Assembly: GCA_025531455.1 (NCBI GenBank) | Contig: JAMYHL010000020.1 | Location: forward strand, 62,001 to 126,000 | Length of the DNA: 64,000 nucleotides | Origin: Apiotrichum sp. Y4204 | Taxonomy: Eukaryota > Basidiomycota > Tremellomycetes > Trichosporonales > Trichosporonaceae | Direction of reading: 5' to 3' | Shown here: positions 33,267 through 44,912 of the stretch, piece after piece | Position numbering within the stretch: position 1 is the first letter of the stretch | How the letters are laid out: each line of letters begins with the position of its first letter | Notes under the pieces: generated by a model | The model's database searches: none | What the model was told of the DNA's origin: nothing | Seen by the model: the letters and a program-made list of their open reading frames with translations, nothing else | Made by a program: the position numbers and the translations under genes

Positions 33267-35782
33267 TCATCTATACCTATGACTGATATCGCCAGCCCAA
33301 AGCTCTTCGCTCGCCTTGAGAATCCTGTCCGGGTTCGACAGGCCCCACGCGTCGTTGAGCGCGAAATTGAACACGTGGGCTCCTCCTCTATAATGGCTAT
33401 AATCATGCCAGTCGAAATCGTCGGCCTGCCAAATGAGCTGGTTCGAGGTTGTCTGCAGAAATCCGGTTTGCTCGTTGTGTCCCCCACGGGCGAGGTAGCG
33501 CACGCGGAGCGGGGTATTGGTATTGCGGCTCCCTTTGACAGGAAGATCTGCAATGTTGATGGAGAACAGGTATTGCTAATGTCAGTTTGGCCGCCGGGGG
33601 CTCGGACCACATAGCAGACTGGCGGCACTTACAGAATTTAGAGTATAGTGGTGCCTGAGCACCGACTCGAAGAAGATGGTAGAACCCATAATGTGTGTGC
33701 CCTTCGCTCCCACCGGATAACATTGTTCGAAATATATCCTCTCCTCTCGAACACCCCGAAGCGAGAGGCTCATCAAGCTCGCAAACCAGTGGCCGCGTTG
33801 GATAGGAGACTGAACGGTTCGAAGGATACGACCAAGGGCGTTGCGGTAGTCCCTCCACACTAGGACATCGCAGCACTGCCCAAGGACGAGCGTATTGCCT
33901 TGAAGATAGGTACTGGACAGTTAGTATTAGGACGTACTGACACTCGTGTGGTAACATACTTTTCCAACGCTTCGGCAAACCACCTCAACTCTGGCTCGTC
34001 CTCTTCGTCCTCATCACCAAATTCGTCAAAGAGGTCTTCATCTTCGGCGTCGTTTCCTGCATCTTCCACGTTCTCATGCTCGACGTTTTCATGTTCGGAA
34101 CCATTGTCGGGCATCGCCTGAGCAGTGACGTCGACTTGCTGGGGCGCGGCACTCTCTGGAGAATCCTCCCGGTTGTCCTCCCCATGGTTAGATGTAGGCG
34201 CTTGAGGCTCACCGCCGAGCCCAGCGGTATTTACGATGTTGTTCACATCGTGAGACTCTTGCGAGTGATCCACGTTATCAACCTCATGTTGAGGCTCGTT
34301 GTGATCTGTCGGGATATCATCCTCGTCATCATCTTCTTCCGCGTCGTCCTCCTCTGTCTCGTTTTCCTGGGTTTGGTCAATGGGTTCAGACCCCCAGCAC
34401 CAACATTCATAGGGTTGGCGGCTCCGAAGATAGCGCTTAGAGTACGGGATAGGTTGGGCAAGAATAGAGCTTGTCGAGCTTGGAATAGGACCCCAGCGAG
34501 CGGGGCGGGAGTCGTCTGGCATTTCGGTTTTGACGACGTTATATTCGTACCGGTTTCGGTGGTGTTCAAAGTCCCCAGAACGCATAGGTGGGACACAGTA
34601 GTCGGGCAATACTACGGCGAGTTGGCCAGTGGCTCTCGAGTAGATGTGCAGAAAATGCTTGCGGTAGGGGAAATGTAAATCGAAGCCGGAAACGAATACG
34701 TAGTTGTCGTCGACGGCAATGGTCTGTGGCCGGATTAGTAGAGTTGCGCATCAGGCCGCTTAATGTGGTATGGCCTGGACGTAACTTCCTACTCTTCCCC
34801 AAGGAGCCCAGACTCACATGCGCGTGGTAATCCGGGTTCAGAGGAATCCGCTCCATCCACATGTCCTGCTCAATATGACAGATTCGCACCAAACCGTGGT
34901 GTAGGGCGATGAGAATGGCCTCGGCGTCCGCTTCCTCTTCCCGATCGACACGGAGCTGGAGTGATAGGGCATTGCGGAACTCTGGGATGGCACACATGTA
35001 TCCGAACCTGCCATTTGGCGGAGGAGTGGCCTTGCAGTAGCCTCGACGAGAACGGGCGGCGAGACTGTAGGTCCGCCACAGCCGAGGATTCAAACCCTCC
35101 ATCTCAAAGTCTGGAAATTAGTCACAACGCAGTAGCTTGGCGGAACATACCTCGACATTCATATTGCAGCATGTAGCCACACTCGACGATGATCTCCTGC
35201 CCGTCCACTGATGGCAGGAACTGACGCCACAGCACCCGCCCAGTCTTGCGGTCGTTTGCCTGAATTACTGTATGGTCATGATGTGATTCATCTGAATCAT
35301 GGATAAGCTCAGGCGCTTCAACAGCGTCGACAAGAGCGAGATTGCAAGAGCAAGTGTGTACTTGAGCCGCCAATATCCTTCTGTCTCCCCTCTCAGGGAT
35401 CATCTTCCACTTCCCGTAACGATCCCAGTTGATTTCGTAACTTGTGAATCGCCCTGTTTCCATCGCCTTGGCCACCGAGAGCGCCCTGAGACCTGCCGTA
35501 AGATAACCAGAGAATGTACATCCACTCACATGATGTCCGCCAGTCGCATTCCGTCAGTGGAGACTGGTACGTCGGGACGTCCCAGAAACGCGCGGGAACG
35601 AGATCCTGCTGCATCACCTTGGCCTCGATGCACAGGGTTCGCCACAGGCGGCGGCTGGACTTCGAGAGCTTAGCCCATCCGGCACTGACGCATTCGGCGC
35701 GCGCGAGGTCGCGCACAGAAAGAAACCAAAGGACATTGGTGAAGATGTCCGAACCAAGATAGCTGAGCGGATCACAGGACAT
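33267..35782 (-). CDS. F-box protein with large acidic insert
   Basis: Exons (minus) 35530-35782, 35151-35492, 34818-35110, 33960-34723, 33633-33912, 33267-33575 give 746 aa. The N-terminus is an F-box (DPLSYLGSDIFTNVLWFLSVRDLARAECVS...W, about residues 4-50), predicting recruitment to an SCF ubiquitin ligase through Skp1. The rest has no repeat or domain I can name; it contains beta-strand-like patches, so a degenerate propeller is possible. Residues about 375-535 are extremely acidic (runs of Glu/Asp) and look disordered. Similar F-box proteins are often expanded in basidiomycetes. The substrate cannot be predicted. Confidence 0.8.
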
Positions 35783-36684
35783 GTTGGACGGGGATGGGAG
35801 TGGGGAGAGGTAACGAGAGGAAGGAGCAAGGCAACAACTTGGGCGCGAGGGTGGCCAAGGCCGCGGCAAGTGCCGGTTGTCACCGTTCGCTTGTGACCGA
35901 CCGAGACTTCGATTGCGCCTGGCCTTTTTGTTTTTGGTTGATGGAGGAGAGAAGAAGTGAGCTGTTGATGAAGCAAGTCGGTGCATTGCGTGCGCTTATA
36001 TATCTGGGTGCAAATGGGATCTGGGCGCGTCGAAGAAGGTGGCGAGTCGACTAGACTGTCACGGATCCGAGATTCCCAGGCACAAAGTGTAGATCAACAA
36101 TCAACAGCGGTCAAAGTTGCCAAGAGGAGGCGTCATACACAGCTACACAGCTACACAGCGCACACAGCTCTTTCTCACCGTCAGTTCCGAGAAACACTCA
36201 CAAGGGCGGTTAAATCAGTGCAGTTGATGTCATTGGATCATTGGATGCTTCGTCGTATCGAGGGACGTTCGAGTCAACCCCTGTAGGTTGACTCGGCACC
36301 AGCTCGAGATGCGCGGCGGGAGAGGTGGATTCTGCGATAATCTTCCCCAGCGGCACAGGCCGGGGGCCAAAGCGCTCGTGTCTTGTTCAGTTGCATGAGC
36401 TGCATTGGCATACTGTAAATACAAAGGAGCTACATAGAGGCGACGGCATTGATATCGATCGCGTGCGGCGCGTTTGGAAAATAGGGCGGGTGTAACGGTC
36501 TGTGGATCTGAAGGGATAGGATCGATAGGACAATGGCAGAGTTCAGCAAATGGGTGGGGAATGCTTCACGTTGGAAGGTTTTGGGTGGCCAATGTCACGA
36601 TTGTCGCAGATTGCCACAGATTGCCACAGATTGCCACCTCTGCCACAATTTGCCACCCAACATTCCCCATCGTCATAGAGGGCC
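35783..36684. other. Gene-free region upstream of the F-box gene
   Basis: About 0.9 kb between the F-box start and the stop of the small membrane protein, both minus strand. It holds the F-box promoter and a small tandem repeat (a 10-bp TTGCCACAGA-like unit, about three copies, 36607-36637) in the likely 3' UTR of the upstream gene. Confidence 0.45.
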
Positions 36685-37109
36685 TCACCCGGTCTGCTTG
36701 GCGGGCTTCCTCCGCGGTTTGCTTTTGCCACCCGCCCGCCGACCATAAACCACAAGACCGATACAAACGACGATGAGGATGACAATGTTCGCTGCAGGTT
36801 AGCATGCATGCAGCACGGGGATCAGGTGCACCCCACTCACAGATGACAAAGTTGACAGATGCGCCAAGGAACTGGGCAAAGCTCTCAAGCGTGTTCCACA
36901 GCATGAGGAGCAAGCCCCAGACGAATGTGTACGCAACGTCGAGGCCGGTTTTGGCGACCTCACACGAAGTGTGGAACAGATTCTGCGGTCAGCACACAAG
37001 CACACGTCGCTGCGGCATGGACACCGAGGAACGGAGTGGGTCGCATGACGGGATGGGGAAGGGAACGCACCTCGAGCGAGTGGACGACGGTGTGCAGTGC
37101 GTCAGTCAT
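36685..37109 (-). CDS. Small two-span membrane protein, family not recognised
   Basis: Exons (minus) 37071-37109, 36841-36982 and 36685-36791 join in phase to 95 aa. I do not recognise it. An N-terminal amphipathic part (MTDALHTVVHSLENLFHTS) precedes an aromatic hydrophobic stretch (VAYTFVWGLLLMLWNTLESFAQFLG) and a second strong span (NIVILIVVCIGLVVYG). It ends in a basic Arg/Lys/Gly tail. Donors are GTGCGT and GTGAGT, and acceptors CCGCAG and CTGCAG. The consistent phases and hydrophobic pattern argue that it is real despite its size. Localisation to ER or mitochondria cannot be decided. Confidence 0.6.
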
Positions 37110-38511
37110 GGCTGTGAGTGCTCGTAATGTTGTGAGTGGAGAAGAGAGGCAATGAGATGGAGAGCGATGAGATGAAGGGCCTCGGATGTGCTTTAATGAC
37201 TTCTTCATGAAGAACCAAACAAAGAGACTAGCTAGACTAGAGATACCAACGCACATGTGTGTGCATGGAAGGACGCATATTGTGGCCCCACTACTGCATA
37301 CTGCCCACTACCAGCGCCACTCGCCACTCACACCATGACTGTATGCCGGTATGCCACGGATCCACATAAGAGGCTTCCTTTTGCCACCCAACCGGACACC
37401 AAAATGCCAAAAAGGGGCACAAACATCTGAAGAACAGTTGCGGAAGGCGGCAGGCGGCAGGCGAGGGGTCCCAGGGGGGCAGAAGCCCAAGGGCCAAGGG
37501 ACGTTTCCATTGGGCCCATTGGGCGCAGATCGAGAGGGTCTGAATTATTAACAGCTGGTAGCGATCCCCGGAGTAGAGGGATCCGCGAGGGGCAAGTTTC
37601 CAGTACATAGAACAAGGCACACGGGCACAGGCAGGGCAGGCATACACTCCTTGGACACAAAGGGCACAAGAGCCCACACCTTCAAAATGACGGGATCAAA
37701 AAGAGGAAAAACCAAAAAGCTGCAAAACGAGAGGAAAAAAACGAACCGGAAAATGCCTACAGCCCAAACATCAGCTGCACGCAGGCTGCGAGGCCGCATA
37801 GCGCATACTGGGCACTGGGCTCGTGCCGCCCCACTTGCCAACGCTTGAACTCCGAGGCTACACTTCGACCGTGCCGATACCTCTCCTCTCCTGCCTGGCC
37901 ACTTTTCCTCTCTACCCACAGCCCACAGGCCACAGGGGCCCTGGTGCCGAGTCGAATCCATCACCTGTGGGTGGTACCAACCACTTTTCACTCCCAATTC
38001 CATTTCCCCCCCCTCATGTGTGCAACCCGAGGCCGCACAAATGCTAATGGGCTCTTTATAGTTTCTCTCCTCCATTGTATTAATTGGCTGCATGCGTAGA
38101 ATAGAAAACAAACAGATTTGTATTGTTTTTGTCACTGTGAATGTGTGCGCCGCTCACTCGCCAGCGCTCAACATTGGCCCCCCCTTCTCTCTCTCCTCTC
38201 TGCCCCTCTCGTCGACCTCTTTCTCTTCAACAAACACAGAGACACGACACCACCATTCGTCTTCTACTCCCTTCCCCGACCTCTCTCTTTCCATCACTCT
38301 CCTCGACATATCTCTAATACGACTGCACCCACGGATCTGCACGACAGCCGCGCGTGGCTGACTATTCTCAACGCGCCCTGCCTTGACCGCATCCGAATCC
38401 ACGTCCGCTGACATCTCCACCACTTCGCCCTTCTCTTCTCACCGACCCACGATCCCATCCACAACCTCCGCCCGGCTGGCAGCATAGGCCAGCCCGCCCT
38501 CGCCAGCCTCC
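37110..38511. promoter_or_regulatory. Divergent region upstream of the SNT1-like gene
   Basis: About 1.4 kb between the start codons of the small membrane gene and the SANT gene. From about 38150 to 38470 the plus strand is strongly C/T-rich, as expected for a fungal leader. Short open frames here carry no family signal. Confidence 0.45.
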
Positions 38512-41500
38512 ATGACGCCGCCGGGGCGCCAGCCCCCGCCGCATCTGCCGCTCAAACCCGCAGCGGCGATGCCAGAGGCGGGCGGCTCGCGTCTCAGCTC
38601 ATCGCGCGACATCGACGCCGTCCCCGCGCGCGAGCGCGACGCCCGCGACGGCCGTGGAACATCCAGCTACTGGCCCCCAGAGGTGAGTCGTATTGCCGGA
38701 GCCCATGCGCACGATGCGCCGCTGCTGACACCATCGCCGCTCAACGCTGCACCCACTTTTCCTTCTTTTTACTGTCAACCGCTTGTCCAATCCCGTCGTC
38801 CACTGCAGGGTCGCTCATGGCCCGCCCGCTCGTCTCGAGGAAGCTCGTTCCGCCCATCCGGGCCGAATGGCATCGGCCGCCCGCGCACCCCATCTCCGCC
38901 GCGCCGAGACCGCGACTTTGACCGCGACCACCGTGACTGGGAGCGTGATCGTGACCGTGAACGCGACAGAGAAAGGGAACGAGACCGCGAGCGCGAACGC
39001 GACCGAGACTATCACTTTAGTAGAGACCGCGATGTCCCCCGCCGTATGCGTCCCGATGACCGCCCGCCATTCCCGCCGCCCCCGGGACGCGAGCGCCCGT
39101 TTGACCGCGACTGGGAGCGCGACCGCGAGGAGCGCAGGTTTCGTGACGATCGATACCGCGACGAACGCGAGCGGATGTAAGTCGTTTGCAGCTGTTGTAA
39201 ACTATGATTCAGAACTCACTCTTTAGGCTCTCACCTCGTTCTCCGCCGCCGAGAGCACGGGACCGCCCGCCCCGTCCGCTATCGCCACCACCGCGACGCG
39301 CAATATCCGGCCCTCGCAGAGAGGACACGTACCGCCCTGCCGCGCCTGGACCGGGCCCATCCACGATGGCAAACTCGCGCCCATCGCCCCCGCGTGCCCC
39401 TCGTTCGATGCGCGATTCCCAAAGCCCGTCAGAGCGACCTGCAACTCTGCAATCCTCGAAACCGCTTGTCAGTCCTCCGAAGGGTGCTAGCGACTTAGAG
39501 GAAGGCGAGGTGGTGTCGCCAGTCAGGCCATTACGCTATCCTGGTGGGGAACGCGAGCGCGAACGAGACCGCGATCGCGACAGGGAGCGCGACCGTGATC
39601 GTGAACGTGAACGTGAACGTGACCGCGAACGCGATCGCGACCGTGACCGAGAGCGGCGATGGTCGCCCAGTCGCGACCGCGAACGTGAACGTGACCGTGG
39701 ACCATGGCGCCGAGAGTGGACGCGGAGTCGCCCCGGATCTCGCCCACGCAGCCCTGCTTCTCCACCGTTCTCAGGACGCTCGCAAGACGACGGATGGGCA
39801 TCACGCCGCCCTCGCGCAAGATCGCCTCTCCGCCTAGGCTCTCACGCCCCCAGCGAATCCCAAGGTCCCCCACGCTCCGAGGCCGGTGGAAGCGACTCCA
39901 TACCTTCTCGCTCCCATACGCCCGTATCTGTTACTGACCAGCGCTCGAAGGATCTCCGCCCACGTCCCGCACCTACCAACGAGTTACAGTTGGACATTGG
40001 CCCGGAGCGACGAAACTCTGCGCGCTCGCAGGACAGCAGCAACGCCACTCCAATATCGGCTATTGATTCAAACCCGCCCCCGTCGACACTCGAAGTCAAG
40101 ACGGAGCCGATACCGCAGGCGAATGGCAGGTCGAAATCGCGATCGTCATCTCCTGCGAAGGTGGATGCAGAGACGAGCAGGAAGCCCCAGTCGCCGCTCA
40201 AGAAGCCGGATGCCGACAAGACGCCCCTCAACGAGCCTCCAGTTGAGAAGTTGCCGCTTGACGACGTACCCGCTCACAAGGCTGAGCCCGACACGTCCGG
40301 TGTACCGCTCCCGTCCGCTGAGGGATCCGTGGTTCACCTCAACTCTCCAGTCCCGGAAACGACCGACAAACGTTCCTCACCGGCAAAGGAGGCAGTTGTG
40401 GAGGCGACAGCGATTGTTCCAGCGTCTGAGGAGGCGCCGACAGTAGAGGCTTCAAAAGAGGAATCTCTCGCGGAGTCAGTTGGACCTGTTGACGAATCGA
40501 TGGCTCCAAAGGCCGTGTCTCAGGCAAAAACCAATGTTGCAGTTAACGCAGATGCCCCCGACAGCACATCACCACCACCTGCCACCAAGTCGCCAATTCC
40601 GGCACCCGCGGAACCCACACCTGTGGCTGATGTGTCCCATCCATCCGAAGAGGAGGTCACCAAGCAGATCCCGAGTCCCACTCCCATCCCAGCCGCGCCG
40701 ATCGAACCAATAGTCAAGGAAGTCACCTCCCTGCCGGATGAGAAAGCGTCGCTCACCGAGGCGCCTCCCGCGGTTCCGGAAGGCAGTCCGGTGCCACAGT
40801 CACCCGTGCAAGAGAAACCGGCAGCATCGCCCCAACCCGTGGAAGTCCAGGTCGCGACAGTCCCTGCATCTGTTGAAACAGAGCAGGAATCCGAGGTCCC
40901 AGCTTCCGAGGACACCGCACCAGCTGAAATCCCTGCCGACACCACTCTCGACACTGTCGCTAAGAGCGTTCCCGAAGCTGTAGAATTGGTTGAATTCGCC
41001 TCCGCCGTCATTTCATCCGACGACAAACCGCCTACAACGACCGTCGACACCACTGATGCCGATGGCGATGTCAAGATGACCGACGAGGAGCCTGTTCCTG
41101 TCACGAAGGAGCTTTCAACCAGCACCGGACCAACTGCCTCTAAAGAGGGAAAGGCTGCACCCACCTCCGCCTCCGCTCGTGCAACTTCCGAGGACGCCGC
41201 TTTCTTGTTGGCACTTGCTACGCCCGTGGACAAGTCGGAACCTGCGGAACGGCCGGTGGAACCAACGCCTGTCGATGTTGTGATGACTGCTGACGAGGTG
41301 GCTCGACCCGTGGAACCAACTCCAGCTCGTGAGCTATCGCCGCCGAAAAAGCCGGAGCTCGTGGTGGTCAACGAAGATGTAGAGATGACCGAGACTCGCG
41401 AGGAGCCGGCACAAAAGGATTCAGCAACTGTCGTGACGCCTACAGTCGAAACCGTGGAGAAGACCGTCACCTTCCTCTCGCCCAATCCCCCGCCCCGGCT

Positions 41501-44500
41501 TCTCTCGCCCCCGCAGTCTACCACTCCTGCCAAGGCCACAATCGCAGAACGTCGCGGTGCTGCTCAACTACCGTCGCCTGAGCTTCCAACCTTCACGAAT
41601 ATCGCCCGCGACCCGATGCCCACGACTGACTCGATGCAGGCGAGCACCGACGCCGAGACAGAGATTGAGACTGTGCCCGACGCTGAGGAGGTGCAGTCGG
41701 ATTCCGAGCGTGTCGAATACGAGGATGCCAAGCTCAAGCTCGTCGTGGCGATCAAGGGTGTCCCGACCACTGCTATGGCGACCGACGACGACGTGGACTC
41801 GATTCTCTCGTTCAATCAACGCTGCGCGCCGACCCCGAGCAGTCGTGTTCCCGAGGACGTCGACTTTTCCGTGGATAAGATGATCAAGCAGGTGATTGCT
41901 CCCCTCGGCAAGCAAACGGCTGTTGCTGAACGCGTCGCAAAGGTTGTGTCCGCTGAACAGCGCGCATTAGAGGAAAAGATCGAGTACCTCAAGAAGGAGT
42001 ACCTCGAGCTCGACAAGGAATGGGCCGACCACCGCGCGTTCCTCGATAAGACGATGGAGAAGCGCGGACCGCCGCCGGCGGACCTCTACGCCATCCCCGG
42101 CAGCATTCTTCCGGCGCCGACGCCCGGTCTTCCTCCTACGACCCCTATTGTGGAGGAGACATTCCCCGCTCGCAGCAACCGCCGTCGTGGTGCTGGCGAC
42201 GCTGTGGCCACTGAGGCTGAGTATCAGGCGATCTTGGCAGGGCTTGCCGACAGCGCCGCCAAGGATCCGACTCACCGCGCAGCAAAGACGGCAGCGACTA
42301 TTCCGGACATGATTCTCACTGCGGAGAAGGATCTGGTTTACGATGACGAGAACGGCCTTGTGACCGACCCGCTCGCGTTCTACGACTTCAAGGGTGGCGC
42401 CGAGCCCGTATGGACAGACGAGGAGCGCGCGCAGTTCCTCAAGCGGTACCTCGCGAATCCGAAACAGTTTGGATACATTGCCAATGGGATACCCAACAAA
42501 TCTGCGGGCGACTGTGTGCTGTACTACTACCGCACAAAGTACGAGAAGGACTACAAGTCTCTACTTGCGTCGCGACGTGGCGCCAAGACGCGGCGTGCGG
42601 TGTCTAAGAAGAAGAGTTCCGCACTGCTGGCCGACATAGAACGCCAGAAGGACTCGGGCAAGCCACGGTCCAAGGACGGTGGTGGCTCTGGTGCATCGAC
42701 GCCCCAGCCTGGACGCAAGTCGCGTGGTGGCCGTGCGGGGTCCGACATGCCCGCCACACCAGTAACTGAAGGGCCACCTCCGACGAATTCCCGCAAGCGC
42801 AAGGCGGACGCCGATCGTGCTGACAAGGATAAGGACAAGGAGAGGGCCAAGGATGGGGAGAAGGGCAAGGATAAGGAAAGGGATGTCGACAAGGAGAGAG
42901 AGAAGGCGGAACGTGGCGAGCGCAAGGACAAGGACAAAGCGGATATCGACGACGCGAGCGAGACGGCCTCAACCGCGTCGAAGAGCAAGTCCCGTTCGCG
43001 CGATCCGAAGTCGAAGAAGCGCCCGCGAGTCTCGTCCGGGACGTCGAAGGAGAACGTAAAGCAGGAGCCGGCGGTCAAGGACGCTACGGCTGTACCTCTG
43101 CCAACTCCGAACAGCGCCACTTTCGATGCTCCGCAGGTTGTCCCTGTGGCTGTCGCTGCCAACGGCTCTCATGTCCCTCCGACACCCACCTCAGCCGACC
43201 TAAATCCCCCTCTCATCGACCCTGTCACGAACCTCATGTACGACACTGGTCCACTCCTTCCGCCTGTCAAGCGGCAGAAGCGGCGCAAGGTCGTCGAGCC
43301 TGTCGCCGCGGATCCCGCTGCCCCTCCGGCTGCCGACCCCAGCACACCGGCCGCGCCGCCGGCCGAGTCCAAGCCCCGCCGCTCCACGACGAACTCGTAC
43401 TGGTCTGTCGCGGAGAAGAACAAATTCCCTGAGCTGGTCCGCCTGCATGGGACTGACTTCCGCGCCATTGCGGACAAGTTGGGCAAGACCAAGACCGTGA
43501 TCCAGGTCCGCAACCATTACAACCTCACGCTTGACCAGCTTCGTGCCGCGGGCATCGTGCTCCCTGCGTCAACTGAGGTCGGCGTGCAGCAGGTCAAGGT
43601 GAACGGCGTACCTGGTGATGCGTACTCGTCCGACTTCCCCCGTATTCCCCAGCCGCAAACGCCGCAGACACCGTCTCAAGCCCAGCAGGTGCCTCCGCAA
43701 CAGAAGCGACAGCAGTCGCAACCGCCCGCTCGTCAGCAATCCTTACCACCTCAGCAGCAGCAACTCCCAACGCCGACGCATGCCCATCCGTCACACCCTG
43801 CCCATACCCATCAGTCGCCGCATGCCCAGGCGTACGCCGCGTACCCCGGGACTGTGCCACCAGAACGGCGCGGCTTTGAGCCTCGTGTCACGGAGCCACG
43901 CATGGCTGTCTTCCCCCCGAGTCCCCCGCACCAGAAGCCCAACCTCCCGGCACAGCCAGCATCTCTTCCGACGCGCACTGGGGGAGGTATGCGTATCTCA
44001 GCACTGCTCAACGACGACCCGCCCAAGGATGTCAAGCCATTTGACACTCAGTCGGTAATCTCCGATGGCACGATCGACGAGCGCGAGTTTGAGGGCACCC
44101 CAGCGCGTCCATCATCGCGGGCAACGCTGTATGCCCATCCGCACCGGACCGAGTCGTACGACCGTCATCCGTCGCTAGAGGCGGCCCGGCGACCGTCATT
44201 TGAGTCGCGCAGACGCTCGTTTGGCGAACGCCCAGATGATCGCTATGCCCGCGCCCCCAGCGCCGGATATTCATACGCGACTGTTGCGGCTCAGCCGCAG
44301 CCGCATCCGTGGCCGCAGGGACGCGAAGGTCCGCCGCCGCTGCAGTCGTCGAGCTACTACTCGCACCACCGGTCGCCAGCGCCGCCCTCGGGTCCGCCAC
44401 CTGTGGCACGGGAGGCGCACCACGCAGCCCGTGAGCCCCACCCTCGCGAGGCGCATCATCCGGCGCGGGACATGCGTGACCCGCGCGACCATCCCGCTCG

Positions 44501-44912
44501 TGAGATCCGCGACCCCCGTGAACACCCGGCTCGCGAGATCCGCGATCCACGCGACCATCATCGACCTGGGTGGGACGCGCCGCTGCCACAGCTCGGTGCC
44601 TTCCCTCCTCCGTCTAACGGTCTCGCGCCGATGCATCACGGGCACGGACAGCTGAGTGCCGCGCATCCGCACCACATGCCGACTGCTGTGCGGCACAACT
44701 CTCACGGCAGCCATACAAGTCACACGAGCCACGCTAGCCATGCGACTCACGCTAGCCATGCAAGTCACAGCAGCCACAGCGGCCACCCCGTGCACTCGCC
44801 GCACCCGCACCACGGAGAGTACCCACGGCAGGGCGACTGGCGGCCGTACCTCGCTGCGCCGAACGGCGCGCCCGAGCGTGCGTCGCCCCAGCCGTACGCG
44901 CACCCGCGCTAA
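38512..44912 (+). CDS. SNT1: Large SANT-domain corepressor subunit (Snt1/NCoR-like)
   Basis: Exons 38512-38682, 38809-39176 and 39227-44912 give 2074 aa. The first 350 residues contain long Arg-Asp/Arg-Glu dipeptide tracts (about 120-165 and 285-345). A long Pro/Glu/Val/Thr-rich disordered region follows. A coiled coil (about 1080-1125) precedes SANT domain 1 (VWTDEERAQFLKRYL ... VLYYYRTK, about 1240-1290). A Lys/Glu-rich stretch leads to SANT domain 2 (YWSVAEKNKFPELVRLHG ... QVRNHYN, about 1570-1615). The C-terminus is Gln/Pro/His-rich with Ser-His repeats. Paired SANT domains and this order match Snt1/NCoR proteins, scaffolds of the Set3/HDAC complex that represses transcription. The third exon is 5.7 kb without a stop. 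Confidence 0.88.

Noticed and set aside
36260..36300. GTTCGAGTC resembling a tRNA B box
   Set aside because: The flanking bases do not form a T-stem and no matching A box or acceptor stem is present.
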